A stretch of 64,000 nucleotides of DNA from JBHGAV01 sp041946685. Lineage in GTDB: Bacteria > Acidobacteriota > Terriglobia > Bryobacterales > Bryobacteraceae. The stretch spans positions 1 to 64,000 of the forward strand of contig JBHGAV010000016.1 of NCBI GenBank assembly GCA_041946685.1, given 5' to 3'. Shown one piece after another: positions 46,784 to 55,900 of this stretch (the stretch's first letter is position 1; each line of letters starts with the position of its first letter). The position numbers were made by a program, and so were the translations under genes. The notes below the pieces were generated by a model that saw only the letters and a list, made by a program, of their open reading frames with translations, had not been told where the DNA came from and ran no database searches.

Positions 46784-47457
46784 AGCACGGTCTCCAACTG
46801 GTTGAGGTCTTCAATGACGGCAAACGCCTTCTCGGCCTCGAACAGAGAAACCAGATCGGCCCTTGCCGGGCTGTCGGGGGCAGCTATGCCGATAAACGGC
46901 ACACCCGCGGCACGGGCGCTGCGGGCGTCGTCCACAGTGTCGCCGACGTACCAGATCCGATCTGCTCCTGTCAGCGCGGCGATCTTCGCGAGCCCGTCCG
47001 GCGCCGGCTTCCCCCGCACCACATCTTCAGCGCCGATGAGCGGGTCGAAGGTGAGATGCGCGGCAAACCGGCTCAAGGTCATCTGCGCTTCCGCTCTCGG
47101 CCGGCCCGTGAATACGGCCAGCCGGTAGCGACCGCCCAGGTCCTCCAGCAGCCCCGGCCGGGCCGCCCACTTCTCCCGGCGCATCAGTCCGTTCTCGCCG
47201 TCGCCCAGGAAGATGGACTGAAACTGAGCGACGACCGAATCGTAGTCAACCGCGCCGCCCAGGTCCTGAATGATCTTGTGCGCCACGGACCAGTCGTTGG
47301 TCCAGCCGCCGGCGTTCTTCAGTGCCTGAATGCGGTCGTTGCCGATTTCCGAACCGGTAAAGTACTGGACAGTTCGGCGAATCGTCTCCCGGTAGGATTC
47401 GGTGACGTCCACCAGAACCCCGTCCATGTCGAAGACCAGCACACCGCTCGCGCTCAC
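46780..47457 (-). CDS. HAD-family phosphatase in the his operon, candidate histidinol-phosphatase
   Basis: The 225-residue protein has the HAD motifs VLVFDMDGVLVDVTESYRE (nucleophile DMD), LAVFTGRPRAEAQMTL, GKPAPDGLAKI and WYVGDTVDDARSARAAG. It belongs to subfamily IA, with an alpha-helical cap at about residues 20-95. It is locked between hisC and hisB by 4-bp overlaps on both sides. No other histidinol-phosphate phosphatase is in this operon, so I infer that it catalyses that step. The assignment comes from position and general chemistry, since HAD enzymes do this step in the E. coli HisB N-domain. Confidence 0.8.
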   Translation of the reverse strand: MSASGVLVFDMDGVLVDVTESYRETIRRTVQYFTGSEIGNDRIQALKNAGGWTNDWSVAHKIIQDLGGAVDYDSVVAQFQSIFLGDGENGLMRREKWAARPGLLEDLGGRYRLAVFTGRPRAEAQMTLSRFAAHLTFDPLIGAEDVVRGKPAPDGLAKIAALTGADRIWYVGDTVDDARSARAAGVPFIGIAAPDSPARADLVSLFEAEKAFAVIEDLNQLETVL

Positions 47458-48518
47458 CAGATCTCCTCCAGGGCCGCGAGGAACCGGGCGATCTGCTCGC
47501 GCGTGCCGACGGTCACCCTCACGCAGCCGGCAAGTTCGTAACTACGGTCACGAACCAGCACCCCGCGATCGCGCAGCTTGTCGCGGACTTCGATGGCGCG
47601 CGGCCCGGCCTGGAAGAGCACGAAGTTGGCCTGGCTGCGGAAGTAAGGGATCCGCAGGCGGTCGAGTCCCGCATACAGCATCTCGCGCGCGGCGAGGGCC
47701 TCGGAGACATAGCCGGTGATGTACTCCCGATCCCGCACCGCCTCCGTCGCCGCCAACACCGCCAATGTGTTCACGCTGTATGGGGACTGCGCCTTGTGCA
47801 GATAGCTGATGTTGGGAGCCTGCGAGAATACGCACCCCAGACGCATCGCCGCCATGCCGAAGACCTTCGAGAATGTGCGGCTCACAAAGAGATTCGGCGA
47901 GCGCTCGACGAGCGGCAGGGCCGTCACGCCGCTGAACTCGAAGTAGGCCTCGTCGATCAGCACCGCCGCTCCTGGCGCCCGGTCAAGAATGCGCTTGACT
48001 CCCTCAACCCCGATTCCGGTGCCGGTTGGATTGTTCGGATTGGCGATGAGAATCGCACGGGTCGACGGCCGGATCGCACCGAGCAGTCTTTCAAGGGGGA
48101 ACGCCAGGTCACTGGAACGGTAGTCGATCTCACGAATCGAGGCGCCGGCCACCTCCGCGTAGAAGCGGTACATGGCGTAGGAAGGCCGCAGCAGGAGCAC
48201 GTCGTCGCCATCGTCGACGTACGTGTTCACGATCACCTGGATCGCTTCGTCCGTTCCGTTGGTGAGCAGAAGACGTTCGGCCGGCACGCCGAAGAATGCG
48301 GCCAAAGCTGCTTTTGCTTCCCCGTACTCGGGATACACGGCCAGTCCGTCGGCCTTCAGGATGCCGCGGAGGAACTCGATAACCCTGGGAGAACAGCCAA
48401 CCGTATTCTCGTTGAAATCGAGCCGCAGCTTGGCCGCCCGGCCCGCGGTGGGCGGGGAGTACGGCGCCATCTGCAGCACGGCATTGCGAGGCCGGGGCCC
48501 CGTAATTGTCTCAGCCAC
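47454..48518 (-). CDS. hisC: Histidinol-phosphate aminotransferase
   Basis: The 354-residue fold-type I PLP enzyme makes histidinol phosphate from imidazole acetol phosphate and glutamate. KLRLDFNENTVGCSP is the N-terminal signature, IANPNNPTGTGI and IDEAYFEFSG bind cofactor, and the PLP lysine is in FVSRTFSKVFGMAAMRLG. It overlaps hisD by 8 bp and the HAD gene by 4 bp. Confidence 0.97.
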   Translation of the reverse strand: MAETITGPRPRNAVLQMAPYSPPTAGRAAKLRLDFNENTVGCSPRVIEFLRGILKADGLAVYPEYGEAKAALAAFFGVPAERLLLTNGTDEAIQVIVNTYVDDGDDVLLLRPSYAMYRFYAEVAGASIREIDYRSSDLAFPLERLLGAIRPSTRAILIANPNNPTGTGIGVEGVKRILDRAPGAAVLIDEAYFEFSGVTALPLVERSPNLFVSRTFSKVFGMAAMRLGCVFSQAPNISYLHKAQSPYSVNTLAVLAATEAVRDREYITGYVSEALAAREMLYAGLDRLRIPYFRSQANFVLFQAGPRAIEVRDKLRDRGVLVRDRSYELAGCVRVTVGTREQIARFLAALEEIW

Positions 48519-49767
48519 CTAGTCGTACCTCCACGCTGCGTGCATGTGCTTCCAGTCCTTCGGCGCGGGCCAGGGTAGTGATGGCGCCAGCCAGCTTCCC
48601 GAGTGTTGGGCGCGTTAACTCCTGCACGGAGATCACCTTGACGAAGTCCGCCGCGGACAAGCCCCCGCGCAGTCTGGCAACGCCTGAGGTCGGCAGGACA
48701 TGGTTCGGGCCGGAGGCGTAATCGCCGGCGGCCTCGGGACTGAACGGCCCGACGAACACGCTCCCGGCTGATTTCAAGCTCGCCAGCAGCGAGGCGCTCG
48801 GGATGCTCAGGTGCTCGGGCGCGAACGCGTTGGCTAATTCCATGGCCTGATCAAGCGTCTGCGTCAGAATGATGGCGCTGTTCCCGTCGATCGATCTGCG
48901 CGCGGTCGGCGCGGTTGGCAAGGTCCGTAGTTGCCGCTCGACTTCGCCGGCCACAGCCCGGGCAAGCCGCTTGCTGGTGGTGACCAGAATCGCCGCGGCG
49001 TCCACGTCGTGCTCGGCCTGCGCCAGCATGTCGGCCGCGATCACGCGGGGATCCCCCTCGGCCGCGATGATCAGGATCTCGGTGGGCCCGGCCACAAAGT
49101 CGATGCCGACTTCGCCGGCGAGCAGCTTCTTGGCCGCCGCGACATAGATGTTACCCGGCCCGACGATGCGGTCCACCTTGGGGACGGTCTTGGTTCCGAA
49201 AGCGAAGGCCGCGATGGCGTGTGCGCCCCCCATCCGGAATATCTGTTGGACCTTCAGGTACGCCGCCGTGCCCAGGACCTCCGGAGACGGCCGGGGAGAC
49301 GCGGCAAAAGTGTCTCTGACGCCCGCAACCTGGGCGGGGATGACGGTCATCAGCAGCGTCGAAGGCAACGGGTAGCGGCCCGAAGGCACGTAGGCGGCCA
49401 TGGCGTCCAGAGGTCTCACGATCTGTCCGGCCCGCTGGCCGTCCCCGAGGCGCGCCATCCTGGGCCGCGGCATCTGCATCCGTGCAAAGTCCCGGATGTG
49501 CCGGGAAGCCTGCCTCAGCGCGCGCCGGAAACCAGGAGTAAGGCTGCGATAGCCCGCCTCGAGATCGGAAGCGGGGACTACAACGGTCCTGGCCGCGCTC
49601 TCCAACCCATCCAACCGGCGTGCGTACTTCAAGAGGGCGCAGTCGCCGCCGCGCCGCACGTCCTCCAGAATGGGCGCCACGATCCGCTCGGCCTGGTTCA
49701 GCCGCGCGGACCGCCTTCGGAGTATTCCCTCCGCCCCTCGATGATCGATGATCCTGAGCATGGTCAC
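48511..49767 (-). CDS. hisD: Histidinol dehydrogenase
   Basis: The 418-residue zinc enzyme oxidises histidinol to histidine in two NAD-dependent steps. Family motifs visible are VPSGRYPLPSTLLMTVIPAQ, VDRIVGPGNIYVAAAK, DFVAGPTEILIIA and the catalytic stretch NAFAPEHLSI near residue 315. It overlaps hisG and hisC by 4 and 8 bp. Confidence 0.97.
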   Translation of the reverse strand: MTMLRIIDHRGAEGILRRRSARLNQAERIVAPILEDVRRGGDCALLKYARRLDGLESAARTVVVPASDLEAGYRSLTPGFRRALRQASRHIRDFARMQMPRPRMARLGDGQRAGQIVRPLDAMAAYVPSGRYPLPSTLLMTVIPAQVAGVRDTFAASPRPSPEVLGTAAYLKVQQIFRMGGAHAIAAFAFGTKTVPKVDRIVGPGNIYVAAAKKLLAGEVGIDFVAGPTEILIIAAEGDPRVIAADMLAQAEHDVDAAAILVTTSKRLARAVAGEVERQLRTLPTAPTARRSIDGNSAIILTQTLDQAMELANAFAPEHLSIPSASLLASLKSAGSVFVGPFSPEAAGDYASGPNHVLPTSGVARLRGGLSAADFVKVISVQELTRPTLGKLAGAITTLARAEGLEAHARSVEVRLGG

Positions 49768-50633
49768 ATCACAATCTTGTTCAGCGGGTACTCGACGATC
49801 CCCTCGGCGCCGGCCTCCTTCAGCCGCGGGATGATCGTCCGCACCGTGGTTTCGTCCAGGATGGTGTTCACCGCCAGCCAGTCTTCGTCACTCAGGTGGC
49901 TGACGGTGGGCTTCTTCAGGGCCGGCAGGACACCCAGCACCGCCGCGAGGTTCTTCCGGTGCACATTGAGCATCAGGCCCACCTTGCCCAAGGCGCTGAT
50001 GGCGCCTTCGAGCAGCATCCGGATGTCCTCCAGCTTCCTCCTCTTCCAGGGATCCGCCCAGGAATCCACGTTGGCGATGAGCTGCGTATTGGATTCCAGC
50101 ACCGTTTCGATGATCCGCAGTTTGTTGGCCCGGAGGCTGGAACCGGTCTCGGTCACCTCGACGATGGCGTCGGCCAGCACGGGAGGCTTGACTTCGGTGG
50201 CGCCCCAACTGAATTCGACCTTCGCCTCCACGCCGCGCGCCGCAAGGTACCGCCGCGTTGCTCCCACCAGTTCGGTGGCGATGACCTTCCCCTGAAGGTC
50301 CGATACACTCTGGAACGGAGAGGCTTCCGGCACTGCCAGCACCCAGCGCACCTTCCCGAAGCTCTGCTTGGCGTAGATCAGGTCGGCGACGGTCACCACC
50401 TTGGCCTCTGTCTCCTCCACCCAGTCCCGCCCGGTGAGGCCGGTATCCAGTACGCCGTCCTCGACGTAGCGCGCCATCTCCTGGGCGCGGATCATCATGC
50501 ACTCGATCTCGGGATCGTCGATTGCGGGGAAATACGAACGGCTGCTCGTGCTGATGTTGAATCCCGCCCTGCGGAATAGGTCGATCGTCGCACTCTCCAG
50601 GCTCCCCTTGGGAATGCCGAGTTTGAGATTCAT
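49764..50633 (-). CDS. hisG: ATP phosphoribosyltransferase, long form
   Basis: The 289-residue enzyme catalyses the committed step, joining ATP and PRPP, and in the long form is feedback-inhibited by histidine through a C-terminal ACT-like domain. The catalytic part includes LKLGIPKGSLESATIDLF and DTGLTGRDWVEE, and the regulatory tail (LMLNVHRKNLAAVLGVLPAL) is present. No HisZ is therefore needed. The start at 50633 is fixed by the conserved N-terminus with GGGAG 7 nt upstream. Enzyme inhibition and the upstream attenuator would give two levels of control. Confidence 0.96.
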   Translation of the reverse strand: MNLKLGIPKGSLESATIDLFRRAGFNISTSSRSYFPAIDDPEIECMMIRAQEMARYVEDGVLDTGLTGRDWVEETEAKVVTVADLIYAKQSFGKVRWVLAVPEASPFQSVSDLQGKVIATELVGATRRYLAARGVEAKVEFSWGATEVKPPVLADAIVEVTETGSSLRANKLRIIETVLESNTQLIANVDSWADPWKRRKLEDIRMLLEGAISALGKVGLMLNVHRKNLAAVLGVLPALKKPTVSHLSDEDWLAVNTILDETTVRTIIPRLKEAGAEGIVEYPLNKIVM

Positions 50634-51010
50634 TTCTTGCTCCCGTAGGTCTGGTCCGGATCGTAAGCGCGTGTCTCCGAGACCACCCACTCGCCGCCCG
50701 TCAGCGTTCGAAAGAAGCAGCTCCGGTATCCCTCGTGGCAGACCCCCGGACCGAGCGGCTCCACGCGCAACAGGAGCGAGTCGAGGTCACAGTCCACGGA
50801 AATCTCCCGGACCACGAGACGGTGGCCGCTGGTCTCGCCCTTCATCCACAGCTTGTTCCGCGAGCGGCTGAAGAAGGTCGCATAGCCGGTCTCCACCGTC
50901 TTGCGGAAGGACTCCTGGTTCATGAAGCCCACCATGAGCACCCGGCCAGAGTCGCTGTCCTGGATGACTGCTGGGACCAGACCTCCCAGTTTGTCAAAAT
51001 CTAGATCCAT
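50630..51010 (-). CDS. hisI: Phosphoribosyl-AMP cyclohydrolase, monofunctional
   Basis: The 126-residue zinc enzyme opens the adenine ring of PR-AMP. Motifs are VLMVGFMNQESFRKTVETG, ISVDCDLDSLLLRVEPLG (metal site) and CHEGYRSCFFR (zinc cysteines). There is no fused HisE pyrophosphatase domain, and none is encoded elsewhere in the window. I place the start at ATG 51010, behind GGTGGACGGG; an upstream in-frame Met at 51040 lies inside the attenuator hairpin and is unlikely. It is the first structural gene of the his operon. Confidence 0.95.
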   Translation of the reverse strand: MDLDFDKLGGLVPAVIQDSDSGRVLMVGFMNQESFRKTVETGYATFFSRSRNKLWMKGETSGHRLVVREISVDCDLDSLLLRVEPLGPGVCHEGYRSCFFRTLTGGEWVVSETRAYDPDQTYGSKK

Positions 51011-51028
51011 CCCGTCCACCAATGAAAA

Positions 51029-51142
51029 CGCCCGCCACAACCGCGGCGGGCGATCTTTTCTGTTTCGCTTTGAGGATTGCTCAGAAGTCAGCCCGTCGCG
51101 CTGAAAGCCCGATGATGGTGGTGATGGCAGTTGGCGGCGGAC
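51029..51142 (-). promoter_or_regulatory. his operon attenuator with alternative hairpins
   Basis: On the minus strand four segments can form rival hairpins. Segment 1 is GTCCGCCGC (51142-51134), 2 is GCGACGGGC (51099-51091), 3 is GCCCGCCGC (51051-51043) and 4 is GGCGGGCG (51036-51029). Segments 1:2 and 2:3 each pair over nine positions with one A-C mismatch. The 3:4 pairing (CGCCCGCC with GGCGGGCG, 8 bp, perfect) is followed by TTTT and would be the terminator. Segment 1 overlaps the start of the leader peptide and segment 2 overlaps its stop. A ribosome stalled on the His codons would mask 1 and favour 2:3. Confidence 0.8.
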
Positions 51143-51144
51143 AT
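51088..51144 (-). CDS. hisL: his operon leader peptide
   Basis: An 18-residue peptide, MSAANCHHHHHRAFSATG, is encoded just upstream of the his terminator hairpin. Five consecutive His codons (CAT CAC CAC CAT CAT) occupy positions 7-11. AGGA lies 5-6 nt before the ATG. This is the hallmark of ribosome-mediated attenuation, as in the enterobacterial hisL leader: scarcity of charged tRNA-His stalls the ribosome at these codons and lets the operon be transcribed. The peptide needs no function of its own. A TATACT box at 51168-51163 would place transcription start about 12 nt before the ATG; no good -35 box is seen. Confidence 0.88.
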   Translation of the reverse strand: MSAANCHHHHHRAFSATG

Positions 51145-51210
51145 GTTGTTCCTGAAGTCGCTAGTATACCAGAACACGCGCCCTGCCTGATGAGCCGTCC
51201 TCATTTCGGC

Positions 51211-51216
51211 TATAAT
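51211..51216 (+). promoter_or_regulatory. TATAAT box for the GT39 gene
   Basis: A perfect TATAAT on the plus strand 24 bp before ATG 51240, back to back with the his leader promoter region. No convincing -35 box is visible. Confidence 0.35.
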
Positions 51217-51239
51217 CGGCAGTCTTGTCCCACGCACAG

Positions 51240-52892
51240 ATGTCTCATCGCATCCACTTCTGGCCGGGCGGAGCGCTGCTGTGGCTGCTGATGCTCGCGG
51301 TGGATCTCGGCTTGCTCTGGGCCAGCGGCGCCTTTCACGCGGAGTTCGGGGAATACCCCGACGAGCCCTCGCACTACATCACCGGCCTCATGGTGCGCGA
51401 CTACGTGGCCTCAGGCTTCCCTGCTCCGCCCATGCGATACGCGGAGAACTACTACCTGCACTATCCCAAGGTCGCGCTGGGACACTACCCTCCCCTGCTC
51501 TACCTGGTGGAAGCCGCCTGGACGTTGGTATTCCCGGTTTCCAGGGTCTCGTTGCTGCTGCTGAATGCCTTACTGACGGCGTTCGGAGCAACCCTGCTGG
51601 CCGCGATGACGGCACGGAGATATGGGCCGTGGGCGGGAGTGGGCGCGGGCCTGGCTCTCATTGCTTCCCCCTTGGTTCAATGCTTCTGCGGCATGGTGAT
51701 GGCGGAGCCGCTCGCGTTCTGCCTCACCTTGTGCGCGCTCATCTTTTGCCGCCGGTACTTCGAGACGGAGCGTTGGACGGATGCTGCCTGGTTCGGTCTC
51801 TTTGCCGCCTTCGCGGTGCTCACCAAGCAGGTCACGCTCTTCCTGGCACTGGTGCCCCCGATCACGCTGCTGCTGACGGGGAAGTTTGGTCTTCTGAAGC
51901 GCCTGGCTTTCTGGCTTCCCGCTGTGGTCGTCCTGGTGGTGGCGGGGCCCTGGTATGTGTTCGCCGCACGCTACTTCTCGGTGAAGCTCAGGAGTCTGGC
52001 CGCGGTGTCCTGGGCAAGGCCCTCCTGGCTCGAACAGGTGTCGGCATTCGTCGGCGCGGAAGGGTACACACTCACGGCCTTGTCGGCGCTGGGCCTAGGG
52101 GCGTTCGTCATCTGGCCCTGCATTCGCCGCCGTCGGGTCGAAGCAGAGTGGGCCGTTTGGGCCGCGGCCGTTGCCGCCTTCCAAGTCTTCCGGCAACTCG
52201 CGCCGGCCGCAGGGGAGACCAGACATCTCATCAATATCCAGCCGGCAATTGTCGCCTTGGCCGTGGGCGGCATCGTCTGGCTCGTGGGGCTTGTCACTGC
52301 TGCTGGCAGCAGGCGTGCGATGGGGGCGGCGGCCTTGGTGCTTATTATCGGGTCCGCCTTCCTGCTGGAATCCTTCCCCCTGCCCCGCCGCCGCCACCAT
52401 GGTTACGCGGAAGCCGCGGCGCAACTCACCGCGGATCCTCGGTATGAGGACGCTGTGTTCCTCATCTGTTCCGACGCGAGTGGCGAGGGGGCCTTTATCG
52501 CCGAAGTTGCCGCCAGGGAGCGGCGGCCCGGCCACATCATCCTCCGCGCCAGCAAAATGCTGGTTCATATGAACTGGACCGGGTGGAGTTACGCGCCGTT
52601 CTTTGACACACCGGAGGAAGCACAGACGTACATGGAGAGCGTGCCGGTACGGATACTGGTCGTCGAGACTGGCGGCGGCCGGCGTTTGTGGGGCTACGAG
52701 AGACTGACCGAGGAAATGCTCCAGCGGTATCCGGAACGATGGGCAGCGATCGGCTCCTACTCCGGGAGCCGCTCTCGATCGGCGGCGGGGGTCCAGGTCA
52801 AAGCGTACCGCCTGACCGGGGGCGAAGGGAGGCCCCTTTCCCGAATCCGCATCGATGTGAGGGCCCGCCTGGGCAGAGACATCGGCAACTGA
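51240..52892 (+). CDS. Polytopic glycosyltransferase-like membrane protein (GT39/PMT family)
   Basis: About 550 residues with a first membrane segment (GGALLWLLMLAVDLGLLWASG). The motif EYPDEPSHYITGLMVRDY follows, with Asp-Glu in the place of the catalytic acidic residue of GT39 enzymes; many hydrophobic segments come after. A periplasmic C-terminal part begins near residue 380. Such proteins transfer sugars from polyprenyl-phosphate donors. No other glycan genes are adjacent, so the target is unknown. An in-frame TTG at 51225 is an alternative start. Confidence 0.75.
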   Translation: MSHRIHFWPGGALLWLLMLAVDLGLLWASGAFHAEFGEYPDEPSHYITGLMVRDYVASGFPAPPMRYAENYYLHYPKVALGHYPPLLYLVEAAWTLVFPVSRVSLLLLNALLTAFGATLLAAMTARRYGPWAGVGAGLALIASPLVQCFCGMVMAEPLAFCLTLCALIFCRRYFETERWTDAAWFGLFAAFAVLTKQVTLFLALVPPITLLLTGKFGLLKRLAFWLPAVVVLVVAGPWYVFAARYFSVKLRSLAAVSWARPSWLEQVSAFVGAEGYTLTALSALGLGAFVIWPCIRRRRVEAEWAVWAAAVAAFQVFRQLAPAAGETRHLINIQPAIVALAVGGIVWLVGLVTAAGSRRAMGAAALVLIIGSAFLLESFPLPRRRHHGYAEAAAQLTADPRYEDAVFLICSDASGEGAFIAEVAARERRPGHIILRASKMLVHMNWTGWSYAPFFDTPEEAQTYMESVPVRILVVETGGGRRLWGYERLTEEMLQRYPERWAAIGSYSGSRSRSAAGVQVKAYRLTGGEGRPLSRIRIDVRARLGRDIGN

Positions 52893-52908
52893 GCTCCGCC
52901 CTCCGGCT

Positions 52909-55900
52909 CTACTGTTTCACGGCAATCGTCGTGACAATCCTGTTTGGATTCGTAGAATCGTTGCTGGGGATGCCTTGATGCATCACGACCACGAGAATCG
53001 AGTTGCTGGGGGGCGTCTCGCCTGGGATCTTCACATTCAATTGCCACAGGCCCGGATACTCCGGGCTTAAGCCGGAATAGGCAATGTCCTCGCCGGGGAC
53101 GCGGCGGACATTTACGTAAACCTCTGGCTTGGCCCCGGGGGTGGGGTACGCACGGCCCGGGGCAGCCCCGTCAAGAGGTGCATTGGGAATGAACCCCTGG
53201 CCGGTGCCGAACATGACGATGTAGTCGCCGCGGGCCACCGGATTCGTTGCCGAATTGATGCCGTAACTGGTCCCGTCGCTGGCTCGCACGTTGTAGGCGG
53301 CAATCTGGCCGGTGCCGGCCGCGTAGCCGGGACCTGCAAACAGCGCCGGCGAGGCCACGTCCATCTGAGGCAGGCCCGAACACTGGTACCGATCCGGATT
53401 CACAGCCACCCTGACGGCACTGCATGCGACGGCCAGCACCTGGTTGAGCGACTTGCGCACCACCTGAATGGATACGTTCCCCGAAGTGGGCGCGCTCATG
53501 GGCATGATGAAGTTGATCTGGTCGGGCGAGACAAACAGCAGTGGGGCCGGCTCGTCATTCACCAGCACCTGAATGTCGGCCAGTTCCTTCGGCAGAGGCA
53601 GCGACGAGGCCGCCTCGGACTGCTTGCCGAAGACGGCCGCTCCGTAGGGCATGTCATACAAGGCCGTCATCATGCCGGGGGCGAGACGGGTGAGATAGTG
53701 CGCCGCATTCACCGGAGTGGAGGCCGCAAAATAGAAGCCCAGCCGGTTGGTGGAGAGCACGGCCAGAAGGTTCCCGAAGCCGTCCACGGTGAGCGCCAGC
53801 GCCCTCTCCGCACTGGTACCCGTGTTCATCACGAAATCCGGCCGGTAGCCGCTCACCACCAGAGTCTCGAAATTCGGATATCGGAGGATGTACTGGGTGC
53901 CGGAATTGGCCACCCAGATCTCACCGGTCACGGGGCTCACAAAGATGCCTTGGGGCGAATTCAGGGATCCCACTAGGTCCGCGTTGGTCAGTTGAAAGGC
54001 CGGGGTGGGGTCCTGCCCGGCGACACCGATACTGTCATACGCCTGGATCCGGTTGTTGCCCGTATCGCAGACATAGAGCCGGTCGCTCGTATCCACGCCG
54101 ATGTGGCGGGGGCTGCGCAGCCGCCTCGAATCGGAGCTTGCCGTCTTGGAGTAGAAGTCCGACTGGCCGATGACGATGCTGGCCTGCATCCCGCTTGTGA
54201 AGTCACCCCCCTGCGGCTTGCGGAACATCAACAGGCGGTTGAAGCCTGCATCGGAGACCAACAGATGGCCGGCGCTGGTGAATGCGAGACCATACGGCGC
54301 GTTCATGTAGGTCGGGCTGGCATCGAAAGCCGTGTCCAGAGGCGTCGTGAACGTTGCTTTGCCGAGCACCAGGTCGGCGTCGGGATAATTGCCGCCGTCA
54401 AAAGGCCTGGGAAAGCGAAGCACGCGGCCGTTGCCCGTATCCGCGACGTACAGGTCTCCGGCAGTGTCCAGGGCTAGTCCAGTGGGATTGAAAAGGCTCT
54501 TCCGGGAGACTTGGGTGGCCGAGTTCGCTGGCCAGTTGGGGATGGAACGAGTGAAGTCCGGCTGGCCGATCACAAGATCCGCCTTGTCGCCCGGGCGAGC
54601 CGCGCGAGCGTCACGGAAGCCAAGGATTCGATTGTTGGCGGTGTCCGCTACATAAAGCCGGGGAGGGGTGGAACGGGTATCCACGACCACACCGCCGCCG
54701 CCGCCGAATGAGAACTCGCGCCCTTCCACCAGATTGGGAGCGCCCCCGTCGCGGAACTGCTGTCCGAGCACTCGCTTCGTGACCATGTTGGCACCCGCGG
54801 TGACTGAGGGATCGGAAGAGACGACAATGCGATGGTTAAGACTGTCCGCCACGAACAACTCGCCCGCAAACAGGACAGCCTGCGACGGGGAGAAGAAGGA
54901 CACGGCGGGAACACCCGGACTTCCCGGCAATTCAAACTGCGGGAGAGGCATGTCCCTATTCGCCTTGTAATCGGTGAACGTGGCCTGGCCGATAACGTCG
55001 TCCGCCACAGGAGGCGTATCGGGGTCGGTCGGCCAATCTTTGTACGGCTTGAAGCGCAGAATACGGTTATTGCCGCTGTCAACCACATAGGGGCGGTCGC
55101 CGATGGCGAAAACGCCGTTGGGCGAACTGAGGCTGCGTGGATCCGGAGGCTGAAGAACGTAACCCTGCGCGCTGACGACACCGCCTATCATCCGGTTGGC
55201 GGTTGCGCCGGACTGAATGCGCAGGGGCTCGTAGACCAGGACGCGAGGGTAACTGTCGCACACGTAGAGAATCCCCGCCGAGTCGATCGCAATCCCGGAA
55301 GGCGCGGCAAGCCGGCTCAAATCCCTAATGGACGAGGGATTCTGAGGAGTGGCTGTGAAGCCGGGTTGTCCCAGGACCAACTTGGCCGCAGGGCCGCTCG
55401 TTGCGGAGGGACCGATATCCGCCGCGTTATACCGGAGCACACGCTTGTTGCCTGCATCGGAAACGTAAAGGTTGCCGTCGCTGTCGAAAATCATGGGCGC
55501 GGCATAGACCGAAGAGCCCGAGCTCAGCGCCAGCGTGCGGGCTGAAATCGTGTGCGTGTCGGGATCATTGTTGGCCGATCGCGTGCCGAGCGAGGCCTGG
55601 CCGATAACCAGATCCGGAAGTTTCACCTGCGAGGGATCGTCGAAAGGCTTGGAGTAGCGCAGGATCCGGTTGTTGCCGGCATCCGCCACGAACAGGTTCC
55701 CGTTGGCATCGACAGCGAGGCCCGACGGAGCGAAAAGGCCGCCCGTCAACTCTCCCCCCGGCCCCTGGGCAAATGTGGAGAACTTGTCCTTCTGCCCGAT
55801 GACGAGATCGGCAGAGGCTCCGTTGTCGAACTGCGAAGCGTTGCGCCAGGCCAGCACCCTGTTGTTGCCCGTGTCCGCCACGTAGAGAATCGGCGGGGTC

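Noticed and set aside
51010..51040. An upstream Met start for hisI at 51040
   Set aside because: It would place the start codon inside the attenuator hairpin. ATG 51010 has a better ribosome-binding site and matches the family N-terminus.
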